Shown here piece after piece: positions 1 through 5,645 of a DNA stretch of 5,645 nucleotides; the stretch's first letter is position 1; each line of letters opens with the position of its first letter. Source of the DNA: Chloroflexota bacterium (GTDB taxonomy: Bacteria > Chloroflexota > Limnocylindria > Limnocylindrales > CSP1-4); NCBI GenBank assembly GCA_021812735.1, contig JAKAMV010000676.1, forward strand, positions 1-5,645, in the 5' to 3' direction. A program made the position numbers and the translations under genes. The notes under the pieces were generated by a model, which worked only from the letters and a program-made list of their open reading frames with translations, made no database searches and was not told where the DNA came from.

Positions 1-772
1 GGATGAAGTTGATCTCCTGGCGACGCGCCTCGGCGTCGGCCGGGTCCTCCTCGTCCAGATCGCGGCGCGCCTCCAGGTCGGGGTGCCGAGGCAGCGCCGA
101 GTCGTCGAGCGTGATCTTCGCGTCGAGGCAGACCAGCCGCTCGCGGCTGCTCCCGTCGGCGCCGATCTCGCGGACGATCGCGAGCGGGTTGACTTCGACC
201 AGGTCGGCGTCGCGCTCCACCATCACCCGCACGAGTCCCTTCGCGATCGCCACGGCGTCGGCGAGGTGCGGACCGGTGAGGCCGAGCGCCAGGGCCACCT
301 GGCGCGCCTGGAAGTCGAAGAGCCCGAGGTGCGGGTGGGCGTGCACGCGGACGATCGCCTCGGGCTTCTCCTGGGCCACCTGCTCGATTTCGACGCCACC
401 TTCGGCGGAACCCATCACGAGGATGCGCTGTGCCGCTCGGTCGAGGACGGCGCCCAGGTAATACTCGTGGCGGATGTCGGACGCGGGCGCCACGAGCACC
501 TTGCGGACCACGATCCCCTTGATCGTCATCCCCAGGATCTGTTCCGCCACCTGGGCGGCTTCCGCGGGGGTGGCGGCGAGCTTCACGCCGCCGGCCTTGC
601 CGCGTCCGCCGACCAGCACCTGCGCCTTGACGACGACGCCGCGCGCGCCCGCCGTGAGGAGCTCCCGCGCCGCGTCGGCGACCTCGCCGGGTGTCGTGGC
701 GACGCGACCCGGCGGGACCGGCAGACCCGCCGCCGCGAGCAACTCGCGCGCGTGGAATTCCTGGAGCTTCAC
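1..772 (-). CDS. sucC: Succinyl-CoA synthetase (ADP/GDP-forming) beta subunit, N-terminal two thirds (partial)
   Basis: This is the beta subunit of the TCA-cycle enzyme that converts succinyl-CoA to succinate with ATP or GTP formation; it carries the ATP-grasp nucleotide site. 257 codons are visible, starting at a GTG at 770-772 and leaving the window at position 1. SucC is normally about 385-400 residues, so the C-terminal CoA-ligase part is missing here. Family marks: the start [11 protein letters not shown]; the ATP-grasp signature [16 protein letters not shown] at residues 49-64; [12 protein letters not shown] at 122-133; EVNPL at 193-197; and [10 protein letters not shown] at 215-224. 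N195 and D217 match the Mg-nucleotide ligands known in the family. GTG fits the family N-terminus and has GGAGG upstream (785-789 on the plus strand), though the spacing of about 12 nt is long. sucD would be expected beyond the left edge. The gene is transcribed away from the sdh operon. Confidence 0.96.
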   Translation of the reverse strand, partial: MKLQEFHARELLAAAGLPVPPGRVATTPGEVADAARELLTAGARGVVVKAQVLVGGRGKAGGVKLAATPAEAAQVAEQILGMTIKGIVVRKVLVAPASDIRHEYYLGAVLDRAAQRILVMGSAEGGVEIEQVAQEKPEAIVRVHAHPHLGLFDFQARQVALALGLTGPHLADAVAIAKGLVRVMVERDADLVEVNPLAIVREIGADGSSRERLVCLDAKITLDDSALPRHPDLEARRDLDEEDPADAEARRQEINFI

Positions 773-808
773 GACCGACCACCGCCTCCATCGTGCATTG
801 GGGCGCCT

Positions 809-826
809 TGCTGACGGGCGTCAGCA
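809..826. promoter_or_regulatory. Perfect 18-bp inverted repeat, candidate operator
   Basis: TGCTGACG, a GG spacer, then CGTCAGCA form a perfect 8-bp-arm palindrome. It sits over the presumed -10 and start-site region of sucC. The stem is short, its two-base spacer is too small for a stable hairpin loop, and no T-run follows, so a dimeric regulator site is more likely than a terminator. The regulator is unknown. Confidence 0.5.
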
Positions 827-828
827 TA
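823..828 (-). promoter_or_regulatory. Candidate sucC -10 box (TATGCT)
   Basis: On the minus strand TATGCT lies about 50 bases upstream of the sucC GTG and matches TATAAT at four of six positions. No good -35 hexamer stands at the usual distance. It overlaps the right arm of the 809-826 inverted repeat, which would suit a promoter under repressor control. Confidence 0.35.
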
Positions 829-883
829 GCCCGCGGCGACGCCTCGGGTGTGCCGGCGTCACCGCGCGGGGCGCCGGCGACCG

Positions 884-930
884 CGTCACGAACGGGCCGC
901 ACGGAGCGCGACGGACGTCACGAACGGGCC
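884..930. repeat. Two copies of a 15-bp direct repeat, 32-bp period
   Basis: CGTCACGAACGGGCC occurs at 884-898 and again, identically, at 916-930; the flanking bases differ, so the match is exactly 15 bp. The 32-bp period is about three helical turns and would put two bound proteins on the same DNA face. With a start near 964 (from the -10 candidate at 952-957), the copies centre near -40 and -73, positions typical of tandem activator sites. The regulatory role is inferred; the repeat itself is directly visible. Confidence 0.55.
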
Positions 931-951
931 ATGCGGCCAGTCGCGCCTCGT

Positions 952-957
952 TACAAT
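952..957 (+). promoter_or_regulatory. Candidate sdhCDAB -10 box (TACAAT)
   Basis: TACAAT matches TATAAT at five of six positions and is one of the few AT-rich spots in the intergenic region. The hexamer 17 bases upstream (929-934, CCATGC) is a poor -35, which fits a promoter that needs an activator at the adjacent 916-930 repeat. It implies a leader of about 150 nt before sdhC. Confidence 0.4.
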
Positions 958-1117
958 GGGCCGATATGGCAGGTCATGCCCGATCCCTCCCCGGTCGCCG
1001 GCCTGCGGACTGTGCCGGGGCCTGGCGGGGTGCGGATCGCCACCCGCGACCCGCGCCCGGACCGGGCGATCATTCTCCCGCCTGACGGCCGGGCGGTCCG
1101 CATACCTCGGAGGCGCC

Positions 1118-1501
1118 ATGCTGCTCTTCCGCTACCGGGCACGAGAGGGGATGCTGGCTTGGGCGTTCCACCGCATCAGCGGCGTCGCCATCTGGCTCTT
1201 CGTCGTCGTGCACGTGGTCGACATCTACCTCGTGGGCGGTGACCCGAAGGCCTACAACACGATCCTGCAGGTCTACGCCTCTCCGGGCGGGCGGATCGCC
1301 GAGGTGCTGCTCGGGGCCGCGCTCCTGTATCACGCCCTCAACGGCCTGCGCATCTTGATCATCGACCTGTGGCCCGCGATGACCGTCTACCACCGCGCGC
1401 TCTGGTACGCAAGCTGGGTCATCTTCGTGGCGGTGGGCATCCCAGGCGCGTTCATCATTCTGCGGCCGGTCATCGGGCCGGCCCTCGGCATCGGCGCATA
1501 G
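1118..1501 (+). CDS. sdhC: Succinate dehydrogenase cytochrome b membrane anchor, SdhC
   Basis: This 127-residue protein is one of two membrane anchors that hold the SdhAB catalytic head, bind heme b and reduce quinone. Three hydrophobic helices are visible at about residues 20-39, 60-83 and 95-115. The N-terminal HRISG at 18-22 is the conserved SdhC motif; R19 aligns with the E. coli quinone-site R31, while the position of E. coli S27 is W15 here. H32 in helix I and H72 in helix II (YHALNGLR) are candidate heme ligands. The ATG is preceded by GGAGG at 1109-1113 with a short 4-nt gap. It is the first gene of the sdhCDAB operon; its stop overlaps the ribosome binding site of sdhD, 12 bases before the sdhD start. 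The family call rests on the motifs and the operon position. Confidence 0.93.
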   Translation: MLLFRYRAREGMLAWAFHRISGVAIWLFVVVHVVDIYLVGGDPKAYNTILQVYASPGGRIAEVLLGAALLYHALNGLRILIIDLWPAMTVYHRALWYASWVIFVAVGIPGAFIILRPVIGPALGIGA

Positions 1502-1513
1502 GAGGGCGGCTCG

Positions 1514-1912
1514 ATGGTGACGATCGACCCCCGTACCGCCGGCAGGGCCCGCCCGCAGGGGAGCGGCTTCGAGCTCTTCGTCTGGTACGTCATGCGCATC
1601 ACGGGCGTGATGCTGTTCGTGCTCGCGCTGGCCCACTTCAGCATCTTGCACTTCCTCTTCGACCCCTCCCAGGAGAGCGCAACCTGGATCGCCACGCAGC
1701 GCTGGAACAGCCTGATCTGGCGAGTCTTCGACTGGACGCTGCTGATGACGGTCCTCTTCCACAGCTTCATGGGCGTGCGGACGGTCGTGATCGACTACGT
1801 ACACGGCGAGCGCCCACGGCTGCTCCTGATGTCCGCGCTCTACATCGTCGGCCTGGTCCTCTTCGTGGCCGGCACCAGCGTGGTGCTCACGCTGCCGGAC
1901 AAGGTGCTGTGA
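1514..1912 (+). CDS. sdhD: Succinate dehydrogenase hydrophobic membrane anchor, SdhD
   Basis: This 132-residue second anchor subunit pairs with SdhC to form the heme and quinone module of complex II. After a polar N-terminus of about 20 residues come three likely membrane helices, at about 23-47, 68-94 and 103-126. RITGV at 28-32, H41, and FHSFMGVR at 82-89 (H83) sit in the same order and nearly the same spacing as the matching motifs of SdhC, suggesting that the anchors are paralogous and that both supply heme ligands. D94 follows H83 by 11 residues, exactly as D83 follows H72 in SdhC. The ribosome binding site GGAGGG at 1501-1506 is well placed. The stop TGA (1910-1912) shares one base with the ATG of sdhA, indicating translational coupling. 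Confidence 0.92.
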   Translation: MVTIDPRTAGRARPQGSGFELFVWYVMRITGVMLFVLALAHFSILHFLFDPSQESATWIATQRWNSLIWRVFDWTLLMTVLFHSFMGVRTVVIDYVHGERPRLLLMSALYIVGLVLFVAGTSVVLTLPDKVL

Positions 1913-3660
1913 TGCTCGACAGCGGAGCGGTCATCCACGAGTTCGACGCGGTCATCGTCGGTGCGGGCGGTGCCGGCCTCTACGCCGCGCTGGAATTGGC
2001 GCGCGATGGCGTGCCGACGGCCGTCATCTCCAAGCTCTATCCAACCCGCTCCCACACCGGCGCCGCGCAAGGGGGGATCTGCGCGGCCCTGGGCAACCAG
2101 GAGGAAGACCACTGGGAGTGGCACATGTTCGACACCGTCAAGGGTGGCGACTACCTCGTGGACCAGGATGCCGCGGAGATCCTGGCCCGCGAGGCGATCG
2201 AGACGGTGATCGAGCTCGAACACCTGGGGCTGCCCTTCAACCGCACCCCCGACGGACGGATCGACCAGCGCCGCTTCGGCGGCCACACCCGGAACTTCGG
2301 CGAGGCGCCGGTCAGGCGCGCCTGCTACGCGGCCGACCGCACCGGCCACATGATCCTGCAGACGCTCTATCAGCAGTGCATCAAGCACGGCGTCCGCTTC
2401 TTCGACGAGTACCACGTGGTGGACTTGCTGGTCGAGGACGGGTTGAGCCGCGGCGTGGTGGCGTATCGGCTGGCCGACGGTGCCCTCCACGTCTTCCGCT
2501 CCAAGGCGGTCCTGCTCGCGACCGGCGGCTTCGGGCGCATGTTCCGCATCACGTCGAACGCCCACACCCTGACCGGCGACGGGCTGGCGCTCGCGTACCG
2601 GCGCGGGGTGCCTCTCGAAGACATGGAGTTCTACCAGTTTCACCCGACCGGCCTGGCGGGGCTCGGGGTTCTGCTCTCCGAGGCGGCACGCGGCGAGGGC
2701 GGGATCCTCCTCAACGGGAAGGGCGAGCGTTTCATGGAGCGCTACGCGCCGACGCTGCTCGACCTGGCGCCCCGCGACGTCGTGAGCCGCGCCATCTATC
2801 AGGAGATCCGCGCTGGCCGGGGTGTCGACGGCAAGGACTACGTCTGGCTCGACGTGCATCACCTGGGCCGCGCGGTGATCGACGAGAAGCTGCCTGACAT
2901 CACGGATTTCGCGCGCATCTACCAGGGCGTGGAGCCCTACACGCAGCCGGTGGGGATCCAGCCCACGGCCCACTACGCGATGGGCGGCGTGCCGACCGAC
3001 GTGACCGCGCGGGTCGTGATCGACGAACGGAACACCCCCCTGCCCGGACTCTACGCGGCCGGGGAGTGCGCCTGCGTGAGCGTCCACGGCGCCAACCGGC
3101 TGGGCACCAACTCTCTACTCGACATCCTGGTCTTCGGACGTCGCGCCGGGCGCGACATGGCTCGCTTCGCCCGTAGTACGGAGCTGCCGGAGCTGCCGGC
3201 CGGCGACCCGGCCGAGCGGGTGCGCGGCGAGCTCGACGCGCTTCGCTCGCGGCAGGAGGGCGAGCCACCGGCACGGATCCGCAAGGAACTGGCGGACGTG
3301 ATGATGGATGACGTCAGCGTCTTCCGGACGGAAGAGACGCTGCGCCGCGCGCAGGGCGTGGTGCGCGAGCTCAAAGAGCGGTATCACCGGGTGCGTGTGC
3401 AGGACGGCGGCGTCCGGTTCAACCAGGACCTGCTCGAGGTCCGCGAAGTGGGCTACCTGCTCGACATCGCCGAGGTGACCGTGGCAGCGGCCCTGGCGCG
3501 CCAGGAGAGTCGCGGGGCCCACTACCGCGAGGACTACCCCGCGCGCGACGACACGAACTGGCTCAAGCATTCGCTGGCTTCTCGCAGCGACGGGGGACCG
3601 TTGCTGCGCTACAAGCCGGTGACCATCACGCGCTTCACGCCGAAGCCGCGCACCTACTAG
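1912..3660 (+). CDS. sdhA: Succinate dehydrogenase flavoprotein subunit, SdhA
   Basis: This 582-residue catalytic subunit of complex II, of usual length, oxidises succinate to fumarate on a covalently bound FAD facing the cytoplasm. Visible marks: the dinucleotide fold GAGGAG at 17-22; [10 protein letters not shown] at 47-56, where H48 is the FAD attachment His; FHPTG at 243-247 (H244); E257 in [10 protein letters not shown]288 in PRDVVSRA, equivalent to the catalytic R286 of E. coli; H354 in [10 protein letters not shown]385 in AAGECA; and R396 in [12 protein letters not shown]. The C-terminus ends in RTY as is typical of SdhA. S256 stands where E. coli SdhA has a Thr (T254), a conservative change. 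The ATG overlaps the sdhD stop by one base; AAGG at 1901-1904 is a modest ribosome binding site. The long in-frame extension upstream of this ATG is sdhC/sdhD DNA in another frame. Confidence 0.98.
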   Translation: MLDSGAVIHEFDAVIVGAGGAGLYAALELARDGVPTAVISKLYPTRSHTGAAQGGICAALGNQEEDHWEWHMFDTVKGGDYLVDQDAAEILAREAIETVIELEHLGLPFNRTPDGRIDQRRFGGHTRNFGEAPVRRACYAADRTGHMILQTLYQQCIKHGVRFFDEYHVVDLLVEDGLSRGVVAYRLADGALHVFRSKAVLLATGGFGRMFRITSNAHTLTGDGLALAYRRGVPLEDMEFYQFHPTGLAGLGVLLSEAARGEGGILLNGKGERFMERYAPTLLDLAPRDVVSRAIYQEIRAGRGVDGKDYVWLDVHHLGRAVIDEKLPDITDFARIYQGVEPYTQPVGIQPTAHYAMGGVPTDVTARVVIDERNTPLPGLYAAGECACVSVHGANRLGTNSLLDILVFGRRAGRDMARFARSTELPELPAGDPAERVRGELDALRSRQEGEPPARIRKELADVMMDDVSVFRTEETLRRAQGVVRELKERYHRVRVQDGGVRFNQDLLEVREVGYLLDIAEVTVAAALARQESRGAHYREDYPARDDTNWLKHSLASRSDGGPLLRYKPVTITRFTPKPRTY

Positions 3661-3676
3661 AGCGGGAGCGCATCGC

Positions 3677-4375
3677 ATGCAGGTCACCCTTCGCATTCAG
3701 CGCTTCGACCCGGAACACGACAGCGCGCCGCGCTGGCAGGAGTATCGCGTCGACGCCGACCCCATGGCCCGCGTCCTCGACCTCCTGCACCTGGTGAAGT
3801 GGGAGCAGGACGCCTCGCTGACCTTCCGCCGCTCGTGCGGCCACGGCATCTGCGGCTCGGACGCCATGCTGATCAACGGCCGCAATCGCCTCGCCTGCAA
3901 GATCCGCGTCGATCAGCTGGGACGGCGCATCTCGGTGGCGCCGCTGCCTGGCTTGCCGGTCGTCAAGGACCTCGTGGTCGATATGGACGGCTTCTTCGCC
4001 AAGTACCGCTCGGTGCGTCCGTATCTCATCAACGACCAGCCGCCGCCCGTCCGGGAGCGCCGTCAGTTGCCGCAGGAGCGCGCGGTCTTCGACGACACCA
4101 CGAAGTGCATCCTGTGCGGCGCCTGCACGTCGTCCTGCCCGTCGTTCTGGGCGCGCTCCGAGTACGTCGGTCCGGCTGCTATCGTGAACGCGCATCGCTT
4201 CATCTTCGACTCGCGCGACGAAGGCGCCGCCGAACGGCTCGCGATCCTCTCCGATCGGGACGGTGTCTGGCGCTGCCGCACGATCTTCAACTGCGTGGAC
4301 GCCTGTCCGCGCGGCATCAACATCACGCGGGCGATCCTCGAGGTTTCCGCGGCGATCGTGGAGCGCACGACCTGA
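3677..4375 (+). CDS. sdhB: Succinate dehydrogenase iron-sulfur subunit, SdhB
   Basis: This 232-residue subunit passes electrons from the SdhA flavin to quinone through three Fe-S clusters. The N-terminal ferredoxin domain has C54, C59, D62 and C74 for the 2Fe-2S cluster; Asp replaces the third Cys, as in E. coli SdhB and, as I recall, actinobacterial SdhB. The C-terminal domain has C144, C147, C150 and C210 for the 4Fe-4S cluster and C154, C200 and C206 for the 3Fe-4S cluster, so all ligands are present. At the quinone site, P155, S156 and W158 are kept, but the second Trp of the E. coli FWW motif is A159 and E. coli H207 is R201, consistent with an anchor unlike that of E. coli. It starts 16 bases after sdhA, with GGGAG at 3664-3668 eight bases before the ATG. 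It is the last sdh gene; no terminator is seen after it. Confidence 0.97.
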   Translation: MQVTLRIQRFDPEHDSAPRWQEYRVDADPMARVLDLLHLVKWEQDASLTFRRSCGHGICGSDAMLINGRNRLACKIRVDQLGRRISVAPLPGLPVVKDLVVDMDGFFAKYRSVRPYLINDQPPPVRERRQLPQERAVFDDTTKCILCGACTSSCPSFWARSEYVGPAAIVNAHRFIFDSRDEGAAERLAILSDRDGVWRCRTIFNCVDACPRGINITRAILEVSAAIVERTT

Positions 4376-4425
4376 GCGCGCGGCGCGACCTGTTCGGTGG
4401 GGCGGCGGAGGTCGCGACCGGCGAC

Positions 4426-4959
4426 GTGGGACGATCGGCCCCCGATCGACCGCGACCGCCCCTGCGCTTGCTGATCCGGTCCGACGGGGCTGCCCGGGGC
4501 AACCCGGGGCCGGCATCCTGCGGCGCCGTCCTGATCGACGCCTCGCGACCGGACGCGCGCGATCCGGACGCCGCGCCGCTGGCGGTGATCGCCCGGCCGC
4601 TCGGAGTCCGCACCAACAACGTCGCCGAGTACGCGGGGGTCGTGCTGGCGCTGCGGCTCGCCCGCCGCCTCGGGGCGGCGGAGGTCGACCTCGTGCTGGA
4701 CTCGAACCTGATCGTGGAGCAGCTCAACGGCCGGTGGCGCGTCCGCGACGCCAAGCTCAAGGGGCTCTACGAGGAGGCGCGCCGCCTGTTGGGGGCCTTC
4801 GCGCGCTGGAGCGCCACGCACGAGCCGCGCTCGCAGAACCGTGCCGCGGACGCGCTCGCGAACCTCGCACTCGACGATCCGCCGGCCGCCGCGGCCGCGG
4901 AGGCGCGGTACCGGGTGGCGCTGGGCATCGAATCGGCGCTCGCGGAGGGCCCGGGCTGA
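4426..4959 (+). CDS. rnhA: Ribonuclease HI family protein, stand-alone
   Basis: This is an RNase H-fold nuclease predicted to cut the RNA strand of RNA-DNA hybrids. With the GTG at 4426 it is 177 residues. The four catalytic acidic residues are present: D20 in SDGAARGNPGP, E68 in NNVAEYAG, D92 in LDSNLIVEQLNGRW, and D142 in NRAADALAN. The pattern resembles the RNase H domain of the actinobacterial RNase H/acid phosphatase (Rv2228c type), but the phosphatase half is absent; after the motif comes only an Ala-rich tail of about 30 residues. A loop at about 38-55 (SRPDARDPDAAP) looks longer than usual. The start is uncertain: GGAGG at 4407-4411 is 14 nt before this GTG, and a TTG at 4468 would give a more compact N-terminus without a ribosome binding site. 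It lies 50 bases after sdhB on the same strand and may be read through from the sdh operon. Confidence 0.88.
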   Translation: MGRSAPDRPRPPLRLLIRSDGAARGNPGPASCGAVLIDASRPDARDPDAAPLAVIARPLGVRTNNVAEYAGVVLALRLARRLGAAEVDLVLDSNLIVEQLNGRWRVRDAKLKGLYEEARRLLGAFARWSATHEPRSQNRAADALANLALDDPPAAAAAEARYRVALGIESALAEGPG

Positions 4960-4961
4960 GA

Positions 4962-4986
4962 CTGCGGCGCGACGCTGCGGCGCGAC
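4962..4986. repeat. Short tandem duplication, 12 bp identical with 13-bp period
   Basis: CTGCGGCGCGAC occurs at 4962-4973 and 4975-4986, in the 66-base gap between the RNase H stop and the rnpB 3' end. The gap also has a small inverted repeat (TGCGC at 4993-4997, GCGCA at 5006-5010). Neither is followed by a T-run on either strand, so no intrinsic terminator is called. Function is unknown; simple slippage is the likely origin. Confidence 0.6.
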
Positions 4987-5025
4987 ACGGGATGCGCGGC
5001 GCGGTGCGCAGGTCGCGAAGGGACG

Positions 5026-5373
5026 TCGACGAGCCGGCCTGTAAGCCGAGTTCTGTGCCGCAGCCGAAGCTGCGGCGACGGTCATCCATCTGGGCACGAC
5101 GGTTGCCCGCCGGCTCTGAGCGGCCTACCCGAGGACTCGGTGACGCACCTGCGCCGGGACGGATCCCGGCATCGCCCTCCTATTCGGCCTTGCTCCGGGT
5201 AGAGCTTGCCCCGTTTCACCCCGGCCCCGGAGGGCCGGACTCGTCTCTGTGGCGCTGGTCCTCGCCTCGCGGCGGACGGGCGTTACCCGCTACCCTGCGT
5301 CAGGGAGCTCGGACTTTCCTCGGAACCGACCGGTGCGCCCGGCCGACCCGCGACCGTCCGGCCGACTCGTCGA
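5026..5373 (-). ncRNA. rnpB: RNase P RNA, bacterial class A
   Basis: This is the catalytic RNA of ribonuclease P, which matures the 5' ends of tRNAs. The minus strand carries the conserved blocks in order: GAGGAAAGTCC at 5321-5311; CCACAGAGACGA at 5252-5241; the region around 5210-5177 reading GGCAAGCTCTACCCGG and then AATAGGAGG; AGATGGATGACCGTC near 5091-5077; and ACAGAACTCGGCTTACAGGCC at 5056-5036. The ends are set by P1: 14 bases at 5373-5360 pair with 5039-5026 with one G-U. A hairpin at 5076-5057 has 8-bp arms and a C(UUCG)G tetraloop and fits P19, which E. coli lacks; another at 5170-5153 (7-bp arms) fits P12. About 348 nt is normal for class A. Exact mature ends are not certain. Confidence 0.95.
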
Positions 5374-5380
5374 CTGCCCG

Positions 5381-5386
5381 ATTCTA
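5381..5386 (-). promoter_or_regulatory. Candidate rnpB -10 box (TAGAAT) overlapping an upstream stop codon
   Basis: On the minus strand TAGAAT matches TATAAT at five of six positions and ends seven bases before the 5' base of P1, the right distance for initiation at or next to the mature rnpB 5' end. Its first three bases are the TAG stop of the upstream small gene. The -35 region is weak (ACGTCT at 17-bp spacing). The assignment is inferred from position and sequence. Confidence 0.5.
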
Positions 5387-5620
5387 TTCCTCGTCGGGGC
5401 GGAAGACGTGCGCCGCGACGCACGCGTCGCAGATCGCCTGCGCGGCCTGCAGGTCGCCGAGCGGGACGGGGACGGACCGGTTGGGGTAGAGGCAGTCAAC
5501 CGCGTAGAGGCGCCACACCCCGCGCCGGATGGCCGAGAGGCGCCGGAACGTGCAGCGGCGCAGGTGGTCGCGCTGGGCCAGCGCGCCCACCGGTTCGATC
5601 ATGCGCTGCTCGAGGACCAC
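5384..5620 (-). CDS. Small Cys-containing protein of unknown function, possibly partial at its N-terminus
   Basis: I do not recognise this protein. From the GTG at 5620 it is 78 residues: an amphipathic, Arg-rich N-terminal half, then GVWRLYAVDCLYPN at 34-47, VPVPLGD at 50-56, a CxxC pair (C64, C67) and an acidic end RPDEE. C23 and C43 are further Cys residues that could complete a four-Cys metal site with the CxxC, but this is speculative. Coding evidence: nearly every codon ends in G or C (the exceptions are two GAA and one GTT), as in the confirmed genes here. GGAG lies six bases before the GTG, but the frame stays open to the window edge, so the true start may be further upstream; an ATG at 5602 is an alternative. 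It ends 10 bases before rnpB on the same strand. Confidence 0.6.
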   Translation of the reverse strand: MVLEQRMIEPVGALAQRDHLRRCTFRRLSAIRRGVWRLYAVDCLYPNRSVPVPLGDLQAAQAICDACVAAHVFRPDEE

Positions 5621-5645
5621 GTTCGTCTCCGCACTGCCGTTGGCG

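Larger units (their letters stand above)
773..1117. promoter_or_regulatory. Divergent sucC / sdhCDAB intergenic regulatory region
   Basis: These 345 bases separate the GTG of sucC (minus) from the ATG of sdhC (plus). I see no convincing gene in them: the open frames crossing the region have no family resemblance. They hold candidate -10 boxes in both directions, an 18-bp inverted repeat near sucC, and two copies of a 15-bp direct repeat near the sdh promoter. The stretch from about 964 to 1117 would be an unusually long sdh 5' leader with GC-rich pairing potential (for example GATCGCC at 1035-1041 with GGCGATC at 1065-1071, and CCCGG/CCGGG at 1056-1066), but no known riboswitch is recognised. 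The promoter assignments are inferred from sequence only. Confidence 0.7.

Noticed and set aside
3..814. Plus-strand open frames of 152 and 243 codons
   Set aside because: They are opposite-strand shadows of sucC, whose minus-strand translation has clear family motifs throughout.
691..1242. Plus-strand open frames through the sucC-sdhC gap, which could suggest a small gene before sdhC
   Set aside because: They give low-complexity Arg/Pro/Ala-rich translations with no family resemblance, and overlap the promoter repeats and the sdhC start.
1369..1911. N-terminal extension of SdhA (in-frame from 1369)
   Set aside because: The added residues are sdhC/sdhD DNA read in another frame; the ATG at 1912 gives a normal SdhA N-terminus and length.
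1840..3087. 415-codon minus-strand open frame
   Set aside because: Antisense shadow of sdhA, produced by high GC and the scarcity of stop codons.
3635..4516. 293-codon minus-strand open frame
   Set aside because: Antisense to sdhB; no domain motif and Arg-rich low complexity.
4468..4959. TTG at 4468 as the RNase H start
   Set aside because: It gives a compact N-terminus but has no ribosome binding site; kept only as an alternative to GTG 4426.
4993..5010. TGCGC/GCGCA stem as a terminator for rnhA or rnpB
   Set aside because: Only five pairs and no T-run on either strand.
5057..5076. Strong 8-bp hairpin with a UUCG loop as an intrinsic terminator
   Set aside because: It lies inside rnpB, where it fits helix P19, and has no following T-run.
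4263..5489. 408-codon plus-strand open frame
   Set aside because: It runs through sdhB, rnhA in another frame and the antisense of rnpB, so it cannot be a real gene.

Overview
This 5.6-kb window is very GC-rich, with coding third positions almost always G or C. It looks like ordinary core chromosome from a high-GC bacterium. It carries a complete succinate dehydrogenase operon beside part of the succinyl-CoA synthetase gene, followed by a ribonuclease H gene, the RNase P RNA gene and one small unidentified gene. There are no mobile elements, CRISPR arrays, tRNAs or clear signs of transfer. The lineage cannot be fixed from the sequence. The C-D-A-B order of sdh, the Asp-type 2Fe-2S motif in SdhB and the RNase H type resemble Actinobacteria, but other GC-rich phyla (for example Chloroflexi or Rokubacteria/Methylomirabilota-like bacteria) fit as well.

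Layout. Positions 1-772 (minus) hold the N-terminal two thirds of sucC, which runs off the left edge. Positions 773-1117 are a divergent intergenic region with candidate promoters in both directions, an 18-bp inverted repeat over the sucC promoter and a 15-bp direct repeat (32-bp period) just upstream of the sdh promoter. Positions 1118-4375 (plus) are sdhC, sdhD, sdhA and sdhB, tightly packed. Positions 4426-4959 (plus) encode a stand-alone RNase HI-family protein with all four catalytic acidic residues. Positions 4960-5025 are a short convergent gap containing a 13-bp-period tandem duplication. Positions 5026-5373 (minus) are rnpB, the RNase P RNA, with its ends set by a 14-bp P1 helix. Positions 5384-5620 (minus) encode a small Cys-containing protein directly upstream of rnpB; it may extend past the right edge.

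Function. SucC and SdhCDAB act at consecutive TCA-cycle steps: succinyl-CoA to succinate with ATP or GTP formation, then succinate to fumarate with quinone reduction at the membrane. Divergent placement around a shared motif-rich regulatory region suggests joint control. SdhC and SdhD carry the same motif spacing and each has a His in helix I and helix II. This predicts a two-heme, two-anchor enzyme (type A) rather than the one-heme E. coli type. I see no strong evidence for a wholly new biological system. The best leads are the regulatory repeats, the predicted diheme anchor, and the rnpB-proximal small gene whose stop codon lies inside the presumed rnpB -10 box.
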